64,000 nucleotides of DNA from Adiantum capillus-veneris (Eukaryota; Streptophyta; Polypodiopsida; Polypodiales; Pteridaceae). Positions 46,252 to 57,902 of the stretch are shown here, one piece after another (position 1 is the stretch's first letter; every line of letters starts with the position of its first letter). Both the position numbers and the translations under genes were made by a program. The stretch lies in assembly GCA_014529385.2 (NCBI GenBank), contig CM043971.1, positions 52,799,209 through 52,863,208 of the forward strand, given 5' to 3'. The notes beneath the pieces are model-generated. The model saw nothing but the letters and a program-made list of their open reading frames with translations, did no database searches and was not told where the DNA came from.

Positions 46252-48340
46252 TGGCGAATCCGCACACCTTTACATAAGCAGAAAAAAAAAAGGCAAGGAA
46301 CAAGTTTATTCCATACTCACAATGAGATGTATCCAAAGTGACACAAAGTATGGCACCAAGATGGAGTGTGTTGATTGCTTGCAAAAGATGAATACAATAG
46401 GTAGCGTATGGCAGGAAAATGAGAAGGGGACAAGATCGTAGGAGGCATAATGGAGAGATGGGAGTTGATGGCTAGGAATATCATGAGTGTGTCCACCCTT
46501 CTTCTTCTTGAAATTGTGCCTTCAACCCTTAATTACAAGTGGTGTGGAGGTGTGGTGCTCATCTTTTGTGCATGGTGATGGTGATGATGATGGTGTTGTG
46601 ATTATGTGATTAGGGTTCATGCTACAAGCATGTAGCACAAGAGTGTGTATGGATAGGTGTGTGTGTGTGTGTGTTTGAGTGAGCTCTCATGGCCTCCTTA
46701 TATAGGGAAGGAGGGGAGGATTTAGCAATATTTCTATTTGAGGTGAGTGTTCCACTTTGGTGACTAGGAAAATGGGGTGCATGTGACTGTGGCTCCCATC
46801 TTGTCTCCTCATTATTTAAAATACCAGAGTCAATAGAGAGAGAAGATGAGAGAATGTGGGTAGGATGTAGAGGATAGGAGATATTTACAATAGTCTAGCT
46901 TTGGCTAGACATAAGCTTATTAGGGAGAGAAGAGAGAGGTAAGAAATTTACAAGAGAGATTGTCAAAGGTGGATAGTTGTTGATGAGGATGGATCCTCCA
47001 AAAATGGTGATAGAATCACTCTAGACTTGCCAAGACCTCATTAAAAGAGCCTTGTCTCTTGTAATCATGCTTGAAGACTTGTAGAACCATAGCCATTCTA
47101 GAGGAAAGAAAATTAGGGATGGCCTGTATCACCATTACACGAGAAAATTGGGGTCCACTACAAAAATCATATCTCCGTGTTCATAACTCCAAAAATTCTG
47201 AAAAAAATTGAGCTAAAAGTTGAGATCACGAGCTACATTTTTCATGTTGAACGCTCCTTCAGATTCGGGGTTCTTCTCTACTTAAAAAATTTAGCCAAAT
47301 AATGTATTATTTGTGGCTGCAAAGGTCTTTTGGTGGTCCCCTTTGAGTGGACTTCTCTCTTGCCTTCAAGTGTAAGCTCCTTCATGTGTATGAAAACATG
47401 ACCTAGAGTTTTGAAAAGATTGGCAATCATTTAGATGGAGGTATTATTGAAATTTGAAAGTGGGGTTGAGGTTTGAAAATGAAAACTAGTGAATAAAATA
47501 TTTGGTAGGGTGGAATAATATATATACATGAAAAATATATTAGAAAATACTAAACTATATAATGTAATTTAGAATATATATATTTAATATTTAAGGTCAA
47601 AAGAGATATCAACAAAGAAAGCTTACTTATTTATGCTACATCATGATTGATTAGCATAAGTCTTATTTATTTAATAAAGGTTAAAACTTTTGTGAAAAAG
47701 GGAAGAAAAATCAAAAGTAACTTATATAATAGGAAATATTTTGGTAAAAGGGCAAAGATATATGGGGGGGTTCCCATGCATGGAAAAGCTTGCCTCATTG
47801 TCAACGCATCTCTCCGTAGAGAAACTGCTATCGAAATGACTGTCAAAATTTCCTGAAAAGTGTTGTGTCTGTATGTGTCCGGAAACCTGGGGAAACTGAG
47901 TGTGAATGGGTTCAAAAGCCCCCTGTAACTTGAATGTCAGCGTCGATATGTGTCGATTTCCATCGCCAAATGAAAATGTGCGAGTCAAGTAGCCGCAAGA
48001 GAGTTGTAGCTAAAAACCGTGTTATAAAGTCCGATCGGTGCACTTGGTGCAGATGCTGGGTGCCACTCCTCTATGGTAGAGACACCTCACCCGCGCACGT
48101 CGCAAGCACAAAGACTGGCGTCAGGTCAGATGTCAAAATCCTCTCGTAAGGAGAGTCAGTACCAAAGCATAAACACGGTGTCAAAAACGGTGTCGGAACA
48201 GCTAATCATCGATGTCCAGATCGAAGAATCGTCAAGAGTCGATGTCGAGGTGCAAACACGGTGTCAAAACCGGTGTTCGAATGGCAAAACTCCAATGTTG
48301 AGGCCACCTCCCGCTATCGGACGAAAATCTTACCGATGTC
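45201..48340. other. long region without recognised genes
   Basis: Probably includes the 5' leader and LTR of the minus-strand copia element, but no firm ends. A minus-strand TATA box 'CCCTATATAAGGAGGCC' lies at about 46698. The phrase 'GGTGGC[A/G]AATCCGCACACCT' occurs at 46112 and 46251, flanking a GT tract. Around 48165-48285 'CACGGTGTCAAAA' occurs twice, among many 'CGATGTC' words. The 47480-47720 part is A/T-rich. Confidence 0.35.
46176..46250. repeat. GT microsatellite
   Basis: Uninterrupted GT repeats at about 46177-46250; a shorter GT run lies at 46659-46672. ORFs across it are artefacts. Confidence 0.97.
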
Positions 48341-48360
48341 GATAAAGCATGTTCTCTCTT

Positions 48361-48520
<160 letters not shown>

Positions 48521-49162
48521 AATCTCTCTTGCTCAAGTGTATGTGAATAGGGGGCGGTTGAGGATTATGGTGGGAGTAGGCCCTTGCACACACTAATGTC
48601 TACTTCAAAAAAAAAATCAAATTCACTGCTTCTCTTTTGAGATTTGCAAAAACTACCGAAATGCTGCAGACAGTGACGAGCAAAGTGGGAGTGTGTTAAA
48701 ATCTCAATTTTGCTATTGCTCGCTAGCGCTACTGCTCAAATGCTTGCAAGCTTGGCTACCCGATTTTTCAAACTTTCTCTCCTGCTCTGCTCACTCGATT
48801 TCGACTTGCTTTCCCAAGCTTGCCTTTGATTCCTTCGATTCTTGATTCCATTAGAGTTTTCAAGCTCCCAAGACTCCCTCAAAGATTCCCCTGCTGCTTC
48901 TACAAAGATGCCTGATTTCCAATCTCCTCTGTTGTTGCACCCAATTCCTTGCCTTTGCTACTTTGGGTTATGCTGCCCCATTTTCTACCTGCTCTCAATG
49001 CTTGATTCTATTTGCTGCTCCTAAAAGTATACCCGATTTCTAGTGCTCAAACTCCTCTGCTCGTCGGCTCCTGTAGAGCTTCAAAGCTCTCATGGATTCT
49101 AATCCGATTGGGAGGGTTGCAAGTGTGGTGTGTAGTCGGAGATGTTGGGACTGCCTCCTGGG

Positions 49163-49300
49163 CCCTGATACCACTTGTGGATACTGATGCGGAGTGCAAG
49201 AGAGGGAAGGAGAGAAGGGGAAGGGGATGAGGAGCATACACAGGATGTGGTGGAGATTGTGAGAAGAACCCTTCTCACTCTCTTATTTTCTATATAAGCA
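49163..49300 (-). repeat. LTR end with TATA box and initiator-Met-like primer-binding site
   Basis: On the minus strand a TATA box 'TTATATAGAAAA' (about 49286-49297) is followed by a short transcribed part and the LTR end 'AGTATCCACA', two bases, then 'TGGTATCAGGGCCC', the start of an initiator-tRNA-Met primer-binding site with one changed base. The LTR's other end, to the right, was not found. No gag is recognised to the left, where a CT array lies, so the element is truncated. Confidence 0.65.
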
Positions 49301-51440
49301 AGAATGTGATGGGCGAGCACGGCCACAACCCGACCACGGGGCCTAAAACCTAACAGTTTACAATCTTCACAAAGCACACACCACTCTCTCTTTCTCTCAC
49401 ACACAGCGCTCTCTCTTTCTCTCTCACACACAGAGAGACGCAGGGAGGCACACACATCTCACACACTGGCACCAAACAACTGAAGCAGAGCACAGATGAT
49501 AAGTGGGGAAAGAGGGAAGAAACGACATTAAAAATTGGTATGATTCGCTTCAATTTTGACAAAAACATCATCTACAAACACCAAGAAACTCGCTACAACC
49601 GACTCCGTCGACACAACATCGACAAGTGCAACCAAAATTAAGCTCGGGCGATCCCTGGCTTCACCTCCATGTAGCTCTCCTCGTTGAGAGCATGGAAGAA
49701 GAACTTTGTATTGGTGCTTTCATTGGTGCCAAAGCAGTGCACAGATCTAACCTTCAAGAGCTCCTCTTGAGCTTCTCCTTCCTCCAAAAAGAAGCCCCTC
49801 GTTGAGCCTCCTCCTTCACAAAAAAGTTCCTCCAAAAATGCAAAAAGATGGCCCCTTTTAGGGCATGTGTACAGCCATTCTATTATGAAACTCGTCAAAC
49901 TCTTCTATTTTCAGCCTCTTTCCTGCATGCGAAGGCATGCTATATTTGGCTTGCCTTGAGCTCCACACCAAGTGATCCGCATCCTAAGTGAGGCATTGAC
50001 AGCACCGTCGGTGCTCTCACCGCTTGCCTTCAAAAGTAATGGGCGGTGATCCAACCGCCAAGCCACAAAATGCCACTAGAAGCTCCCTTTTCCGGCTACA
50101 AACTGTATGAATCCCAATGGATCTCGATTTTGCCGAGCCCTCAAACAACGCGCCTCAAATTGGCAAAAAATCATTTGCTACCACACTCCCGGCAATTGGC
50201 ACACACTTCAACTTGGTATATCTACCTTATTTAAACTTTGATTGGCATGCCATCACGTTCTATGGCCTTCTACACCATATACTCCGCATAAAACCCTGGC
50301 AAGGCTCCAAAAACTTCGGATGGCCCACCAATCAAGGTGACCCAATTGGCTCAGAATTGGTCCCGGTGAAACTTCAACTGACAATATCTCGACATTCGAG
50401 ACTCCAAATGACGATCCGAAAAGACGGCCACGCTCCACATGATGAGCTCTTCACATCCATCCGCTGAAATGAGCTTTGACTACTTGGCATCATCAGCCCT
50501 CCCTGTCTCGAATCTTCAAAGGCTCACGTCATAGCCTATATACCCCAACATGCTACAGTGCACCCCCGCATACGAGATTATCCCTTGATCACATGTCGCC
50601 TCCACGGTCCTGCTCCCTTTTTTATGAGCTAAAAACTCCATTAAACTCAAGATTTCCACCCCTCCTTCAGAGTTCTTCCATTTACTGCTCCGTAGAGTGC
50701 CCAAGCTGTAAAACTGACCAAAACTTCATTATTTCGACTTCAAATCGTGCAATTCTTGCCGCATTTTGAATTTGTCGTGGCTACCAACCGAGGCCGCCAA
50801 TACAAGAAATGATCACCTAGCACCTCCTCACAACCAACAACACCAAACTTGGATCTGGCATATCTCCTCCATTGTGATTCCAATTGACAAGCCATCAACT
50901 CTTGTCAACTCCATACTATGCATACTACCTTCCCAATCCTTGGCAAGCCTAGAAACCTTCAGATGTCATGTTTACCAAAGCGATCAAGTTGGCCCATAAC
51001 TGGCCCCCGACAAACTTTCAACTACCAAATCTTGCCCGTTTTAACGACCTAAAAGGACCGAGATGCTCCACAAATTGAGCACTTTGCCCCTATCCACTCA
51101 CACTAGCTCTGGCCACCTGTCTCCACCCCTATTTGTCGGGGATCTGCAAAGCCTTCCATCTTTCGTCTTCGATATCTTTCACACCGTAGCTCCGTAAGGA
51201 GTCGTCTGAACTGACTCGCATTTCAAGGCATCAACAGAACACCTTGGACACCTTAACCTGCCATCCCAATTGGCCTATTTTGGAGAATTCTTGGCATAAA
51301 AAACCACATTAAACATACATTTTCATTATCACTTGCCTGCCCAGGACCTTCACACCTGCTTTAGCACTCTATCATGTACATGTAGACACCCATAGCATTG
51401 CTTGGCCCGCTTCCTAGCATCGACCAAATTTGGTTGCACC
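49301..51440. other. no recognised gene; part probably LTR U3
   Basis: The first few hundred bases probably belong to the LTR described to the left. The rest (50040-51440) has no recognised domain on either strand. CTC/CACAC-rich short repeats are at 49385-49460. Confidence 0.3.
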
Positions 51441-51449
51441 ACTGTCTTC

Positions 51450-52080
51450 AAGGCTGCACAGTGGTCCATGGCTGCTTCTATTTGCCTATCCTTGTTTATC
51501 CATATCCATACTCAAGGCTGCACACAAGTTTGCATTTACTTGAATGCCCATGTCCCTCATGGGGTCTTAGTTTATTCAAAGTTGTCCTCAAGGCAATGTA
51601 GTGGTCTGTGGCTACCTCTGTTTCCCTACCCTTGTTTATTCAAAGCCATCCTCAAGCCATGCAATTGTCCACAAGGCAGCATAGTTGTTCATGGTTACCT
51701 TCATTTGCTTGTCCTTGTTCATCTAGAGCCATCCCCACGCCCCACCTAGTGGTCTGTGTCTACTTAAACACCTATGTCCCTAGATCACTATCTATGCAAT
51801 GTCCATGGCTACCTCTGTTTGCTTGCCCTTGTTCATCCAGAGTGATTGAAGAGGCCATGTAGTGATCCGTGTCTACTATGTGAATACTTATGTCCCTCTG
51901 TCTTTGTTTATTCAAAGTCATCCACCTAGGTCCCTTTGTCTTTGTTTATTCAAAGCCATCATCAAGGCCATGTAGTGGTTTGTGGTGGTTGCCTCTGTTT
52001 GCCACCCTTGTTCATCTAGATCCATCCTCAAGGCCATGGCTACCTCCGTCCTCAAGGCCACGCTCGGATCCATATCTGCT
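51450..52080. repeat. diverged minisatellite, about seven imperfect units
   Basis: The word 'CCTTGTTCATCCAGAGCCAT' with variants, usually followed by 'CCTCAAGGCCATGTAGTGGT' and 'CTGTGGCTACCTCTGTTTGC', recurs with cores near 51489, 51630, 51714, 51829, 51901, 51938 and 52007. Unit length varies from about 40 to 140 bp through internal losses. Reading frames through it are not conserved, so it is treated as non-coding. Confidence 0.75.
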
Positions 52081-52530
52081 TAGCGTCCCTACGTTCCCCT
52101 ATCCTTGTTTGCACTGCATTAATGTCTCTATTTGCACTAGGTAAGCCGCTTTTGCCATGGTCCATCTCTGTTTGTTCAAGGTGGTTGTGTTTGTCTATGC
52201 AATGTCATCTACATGCATGTAGCTACCATGCGTGATGCATCGTGTCAAGTATGTGAATGCAATGATCGGTGGGAATTGCTTAATGAAAATTGTGGGAACT
52301 TTGAACTTTTGTTGCTAGCTGGTTGTTCAATGGCAGCCAGCTATTCAACTTTTTAGTTTTTGTCATGATCAATTTTTGTCGTGTTTAAGGGAAATCTTGC
52401 AATGAAAACTATTTTTGCAATGATGTAGCATTATTCTGGGTTATATGATTTTAGTGCACTTCCAATAATCATTTCTTTTGTGGGTTGAATGTAGAGGCGT
52501 GGCAAGGAGTTTCCAACTTGGCTCAATGTG

Positions 52531-54466
52531 ATGATGGTTGATATTGACGACAATGAGGAGGCTTTGCATAGCATAAAGGGTAATGAGGTGGAGGAGAAGG
52601 ATGCGCCCGAGTGCGATAAAGATGATTTGGATGAGGAGATGGAGGAGGAGGATGAGTGTGGGTGCGATAAAGATGATTTGGATCAGGAGGTGGAGGACGA
52701 AGATGAGTGCGGGTGCGATAAAGATGGCTTGTATGCTAAAGGTGGGTTTGGGGATAACTATCAATGGCATAAGAGTAATGGAGAGGAGGAGGTGGGGTCT
52801 AAGAATGAATCTTCTACATCTAGCTCCTCGATCATCATGGGGATACACCAGAGGTTGAGGTCCTTGCACCGACCGTCCTTGTTGATTTGCTAGCAGCCAC
52901 ACATATCGATGAGTATCCATCCATACACAGTGTTGTTGTGTAGCCAGCCATACACGGTGTTAAGGATGTTCCACCGCTACCATCCATAGCTGAGATCGAG
53001 GATGTCAAGGCCATGTCTTCCTTGAGTCAACAAACCATAGATGCATTTATCAGATTTGCTTCGATGACCATGAACATCAATTTCCAACAACATGATTAGG
53101 TAATATTTCCCTTGCTAGCCCTTCCATTTATTGGTAATTTCTAGATTTTGAGATCATCAATTTTTCAAGATTTTTAATTTTTGAATTTTCTATTTTTGGT
53201 GCCTACAAATTTTTAGCTTTCCAATATTTACAATTATCATATTTTCTATAGTTGGTACATGCAAATTTTCATATTATCAATTTTAAGATTTTTGGGCTTG
53301 CTCCATTGTTGATTCTTGGGGTGCTTGTGCTTTATTGTAGGTAGTTTCACTAGGTCGCCAAAAAAAGTTGGCCATCTGATCCAACGGAAAGGCCAAGGTT
53401 GTCATAGATGTGTCCACACCACATGGTGTTGTGTCGGGGTCCCATGTGTGCCTCAACTTCACCATCCAAAATGGAAGTGTGAATGTTGGAGAGGGTGGGG
53501 GTGGTAGGGTTACTACCACACGGGGAAACATTGCGGCTATGCCAGGTGTGCAACCCAAGTAAACATTGCCACACCCTTCATTATTTGTTGTTGAGCATTG
53601 TTTTTTTTTTGTTGAGTCCTCATTTTTTGTTGCCAGGCTAGCATCAATGGCATCTATTGTTTTTACATCAATGAGATTCAAGATGACGCTTGATGTGGAC
53701 CAGGCATTGTTATTGAGTATATTGCATGGGGAGGCATCGTCCCAAACCTTGAACCTATTTGCACAATATTAGACAATGTCTTGCATTAACCTATCAAGTC
53801 CAATTGCAGATATTGTGGTGTTAACCTGGTGTGTGTATGCTTGCTTCCTTGTAAGTGGGTTGAGCACGGATTACCAATGCACATCCTAAATGAGGTCCAT
53901 ATCATCGATTGATTGTGGTATACCATGGACACCAATCTTCTTTGCCAATTTCTCTCACAGCAATTTATGGGTGTTGACATGAGTGAGCTGCTCTGCTGCT
54001 TTTGGCCAGTTGTATGCAGCTATTTGTGTGCTCTAGTATGTGCTTTTTACATCCCTTGCCAATTGTAAAGTAGTGTAACTAAGCATTCTGGCTTGTCACA
54101 GGCACCATTGGTCCTTGTTTTCCCTCTACTTAAACAGGGTGCAATACTTCTTTGACTACCAGGAAAGAAGAGTAACATGTTGTACTTTGACTCTCTAGGC
54201 CTTAGGCTGAGAGAGTGCACATGTATCTCCGCGTCATTCTGAATTTTTTTGCTATCTTTTTCGCTTGTGTAGCGGGAACTCTCTCTCAATGGTTTTATCT
54301 CGCTATTTTGTAGTGTATTGCAAAGCCTTGCACAAGTGATGCAACGTGCCTTGATCGTTCCGCACTTGAGCTCAAGGCTATCAATGTTCCACAGCAATCA
54401 AATGGCATCGATTGTGGATTTTATCTTATGAAGTTTGTCATGCACAGTCAACGTCGTGCATGCTAG
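52531..54466 (+). pseudogene. Ulp1-type (C48) cysteine protease gene, probably decayed
   Basis: The last exon (about 54313-54466) ends 'INVPQQSNGIDCGFYLMKF', the Q...D-C-G active-site block of Ulp1/SENP SUMO proteases, with a TAG soon after. About 70 bp upstream, 'MLYFDSLGLRLRE' (54180-54217) is the block with the catalytic aspartate, and an intron with a T-rich end and TAG acceptor separates them. Before that, the regions 53640-53770 and 53930-53970 read like further exons, but the catalytic histidine exon was not located. The gene starts with an acidic ORF (52531-52893) made of 17-residue repeats, then continues after a frameshift to about 53099. Such proteases cleave SUMO-like tags; plants also carry them inside MULE-type transposons, and a MULE transposase lies 2 kb away. 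Confidence 0.7.
52602..52740 (+). repeat. 51-bp coding minisatellite in the acidic N-terminal ORF
   Basis: 'GTGCGATAAAGATG' occurs at 52611, 52662 and 52713, a period of 51 bp (17 residues). The repeat unit contains 'CDKDDLD' and acidic filler, giving a cysteine/aspartate/glutamate-rich segment. The third copy is cut short. Confidence 0.9.
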
Positions 54467-56399
54467 ATTTGAGCCTTCTTGCGGTCTGACAGCAATCTAA
54501 TCATAACTTCTTTGTTTCTTAGTGATCTGTTTTTGCGAGGTCTCATAGGGTGACCAAACAAGAATTGGCTGACAAGGAATTGGTTCAAGAACGAGGATGT
54601 TTCCAAGATTAGTTGCATGATTGGTGCATGCAGTGTCTTACAAAGGTGTGAAGGTCCATCTTGGTTAGTTGGGCCAATGTATGTTGTGCCGTGTTTCTTG
54701 GCTGAAGCATTAAGGTTAATCACGGCCACCACATAGTCTACATGCTGGTGTATTAGGCTCGACACAATGATATAGGGTTTTGCCATAGGATTTTGTGTTT
54801 CTTGGGCAATGGACATGTCAGCATATGTATGCAGCACATATTTGCTCGAATGTATATGACTCTACTTGGCCACTACACATTTTGGATGCCTTGTGTCATT
54901 TGGTGTAATCAATCGTGATCTTCGTACCCGAATTGTAATCAGTGCAATGTGACACAACCAACTTTCACCCTTATATAAAATGCAATTATGTAAAGTAAAG
55001 CTGTGAAGCATTCAATGTTTGCTTTTACTTGAAGAGTTGTTGTGAAGTAGTCATTGTTTGCTTCTTCTTAAAGAGCGAGGTGAAAAGTAATTTTATTGAT
55101 TGTTTTGCTTACACTGTCTGATCCAAGTTATGTAAGGTCCTGGTTTTTTATTAGGGACAAGGATCTATTTACTTCTCAAGGTTTTCAAACACACGAACCC
55201 ATGTGTTGGTGGTTTCCCTTGTCTACTTGTCATTTTTTGCTATTGTTCACTCAAATGTGGCAGCCTTCTCCTATTGCATACTATCCTCGTCCATGTCTAC
55301 CCTCGAGGCGTGTCTACCTGCACAAAACTTGAGTCTACATTAGAGACCATATCAAGATTAGATGTCATCAACAGCAGCTACTCAAGGCAATCCATGACCA
55401 AGCCATGTCAAGGTAACATGAGCTTGGATCTATCTAACTGGTCCCTTTGCTAGCATTTCAATCTCATTGAGGACAATCAAACTAGAGATTCTATTTTTTG
55501 AGATAAGCAATTGACTTAGAATGACAGGTTTCAGCTTGATGTCACATTTATTTGTGCAAGTCCTTCTCAAGAGTTTGTAGAAGACCTCTCAAGTCATAGA
55601 TGCTGTCACTGATCTATTCATTAATGCTCAATCTGTCTCCCACAACTGTCGTGGTTTGTGGTGCCTCTGAAGACAGTAACCCTTGTTCCTTGGGGACAAT
55701 CAAACTAGAAATGCTATTTCTTGAGATGAGCAATTTACTTAGAATGACAAGTTTCAATGTGATGTCACATTTGTGCATGTCCTTCTCAAGGGTTTGTAGA
55801 AGACCTCTTAGGTCATGGATTCAGTCACCAATCTATTCATCAATGCTTAATCTATCTCCCCCAACCATCGTGGTTCATGGTGCTTCTGAAGACGGTGGCC
55901 CTTGTTCCTCAGCTCCATCTAGGCAATGGACATCTACTACCTAACTAAGAGCATGCAAACTATCAAGGGTTGGGAGAACACTTTGTAGACAAGGGAAGTG
56001 CCTTTCAACTATTAGCCGGATCCCATAAGGGTGCTTGCACTCTAATTGCCATTCGAGACAATCATAGTAGTTGCATTGCATGCTCGCATGATACCACTTC
56101 AATGGAGATGACATGCTTAGGATTTTGAAGAGGAATTTCTCTCATCTATCACTTCCAAAGTGGAGAAGTCACTCTCAAATATTTTGAAGATCACTTCACC
56201 TGCTGTCACCTTCACCTGCTGTCAATCTAGATGTGTGTTGCTTACTCAAACCAAATTGGCTGAAACAACCAGGATCCGTTGAAATAAGAGCAAAAACCAC
56301 ATTAAAAACCTGAGAGTTGGATCCAACTAGGGTGCAAATGCAATAAATCTCAATCTTGTGTGCTAGCTCTTACCAATTTCCTACTTTTTTTGGAAGAAC
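54467..56399. other. unassigned region between the protease and transposase genes
   Basis: No firm gene. On the minus strand 55500-55920 there are coding-like pieces such as 'LRGLLQTLEKDMHKCDIKLK' that may belong to the far C-terminus of the transposase gene to the right. It contains the 223-bp tandem duplication. Confidence 0.35.
55471..55916. repeat. 223-bp tandem duplication
   Basis: 'GGACAATCAAACTAGA' starts at 55471 and at 55694. The two 223-bp units are alike throughout with many point differences, so the duplication is older than the others in the window. On the minus strand both units read the same leucine-rich text, so coding origin is possible. Confidence 0.88.
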
Positions 56400-57902
56400 T
56401 GAGCAATGTTCTGCCGACAGCTATTCCATGAAGTGAATCTCTGACAAGCGCATGCAAGAGGACCAAAATTGACCTATTTATCTTTGTGTCAAGTAGATTA
56501 TACTTGATATACTACCATAATCTCTCAATTAGGTTTGTAGTTCAACATTCCCATGTGGAAATAAATGCCCAAACCTCGGCCACCTTCTCCACCACATCAG
56601 CCAATTGAGACGTAACGTTGTATATTCTCGTGTGCTATGTATGCAACAACTCCGTGTATCCCCTATTGAACATCTCCTTGAGTGGTGCCTGCATTAGGTT
56701 TGACAAGTGATTATAAACAACTTCTTGCTTGTCTTTAGGGACCTGCACAGACAAGTTGACACCAATGTAAATCTCCACTTGTATTTGCATGGCATGCCAA
56801 AAAAAAGGTGTGAATATTGACCAGTTGATGGATCACAAACCTGTGGCAAGAGATTCTCCACCCATGCCTTCTTCACATCGAACCAAAAAAGCAACACATG
56901 GGATACTACTTGTTGCCGCCCCCGTTCTTCATCTTGAATCCAATAGTGAGGGTCTTCATGGACCACCTTGAGGATTGCTTCTAGCTCCTGTCAATGTAAC
57001 GGGCTGATCTGCACCTAGCCTTGCAAACACCATCTTGAAGGTCAACTCCAAGGCCCATTTTTCTTGGCTAGTGCCCACATCATTGGCACAACATCAACCA
57101 GATTGGAATCCCCACACTGTTTTGGTTGGGCAAGAAAACAACATAGAGAGGCAACCCAAAGATATTTGCCTTGAATGTGTTGCCTACAACCCATGCATTA
57201 TGTCATTAAAACCGAAGAGCCATTTCCCACATCCACTCATCTTGAATGATGAGGATGAAGGGCCGTTTATTTTCATCAGATGCTTGCGGGTTGTATGGCT
57301 ACACCAAAATGACATGATACAAGGAACTATGGTATGAGAAAGACAAATTGAACTTGAGGCTAGAATATGAGTATCCATTCTTGCCTTCTTTAGTTCTTGC
57401 AAGCAAACAGCTTCTACAAGCATTGCAGCCCAATCATGGTCTACAAAACCTCCTAAAATTACACCAAATTATAGCTTAGCTAGTGATCATCCCTAACCGA
57501 AGCATGTAGAAAATGGACACACACTATCCATGAAACATTTTGATACACAACTCCTATGGCCATTGATGTACCTCGTACACGCATTTGATGTAGCAACATC
57601 AACACCTCTTTTGGAATCATAAAAAGTCAACAAATTGTGCGATCTAACTCAGATGCATTCCATTTCTTTAGGTCCATCACTCCTCGTGCATCATATGACT
57701 TAAGCACATCGAGTGACACCCTAAGTGTGCCCCGCAAATTTTCCAGCATCAATGAGTACAACTTCTCTTCGAATGAAAAGAAGGCCTTTGAGATGTAGGC
57801 AAACTTGTTCAAGATCTGCCCTAGGTAATTGGGATCTTTTGAAGGGCTAGGATCTTCATTGACCTCAGCCTCAGCACTTTTGGCTTCAGAGACGTCGTAC
57901 AT
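56400..57902 (-). pseudogene. MULE-type transposase pseudogene
   Basis: Minus-strand exons read 'ELEAILKVVHEDPHYWIQ' and 'FDVKKAWVENLLPQ' (56987-56841), then after a clean GT-AG intron (56840-56743) 'VPKDKQEVVYNHLSNLMQAP', 'DVVEKVAEVWAFISTWEC' and 'TTNLIERLW*YIKYNLL'. The W-V-E-N-L-L-P ... T-T-N-L-I-E-R ... Y-I-K-Y order is that of MULE-like transposase C-terminal halves known from mosses and other plants. Upstream, 57300-57420 and 57120-57180 ('FKANIFGLPLYVVF') resemble the catalytic core, and 57902-57627 is an N-terminal-like block ('KDPNYLGQILNKFAYISKAF'). Three in-frame stops and several frameshifts break it. Terminal inverted repeats were not found. Confidence 0.7.

Noticed and set aside
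51398-52144. Plus-strand ORFs of 67-115 codons over the minisatellite
   Set aside because: Frames change from unit to unit and are open by composition; no conserved protein.
52583-52858. Second plus-strand frame over the acidic repeat, arginine/methionine-rich
   Set aside because: Shadow frame of the acidic ORF; the 51-bp period makes all frames repetitive.
56747-56840. SWIM-type zinc finger in the MULE transposase ('GMPCKYKW' text)
   Set aside because: The stretch lies inside a clean GT-AG intron whose removal joins the conserved W-V-E-N-L-L-P and V-P-K-D-K-Q blocks, so it is not coding.
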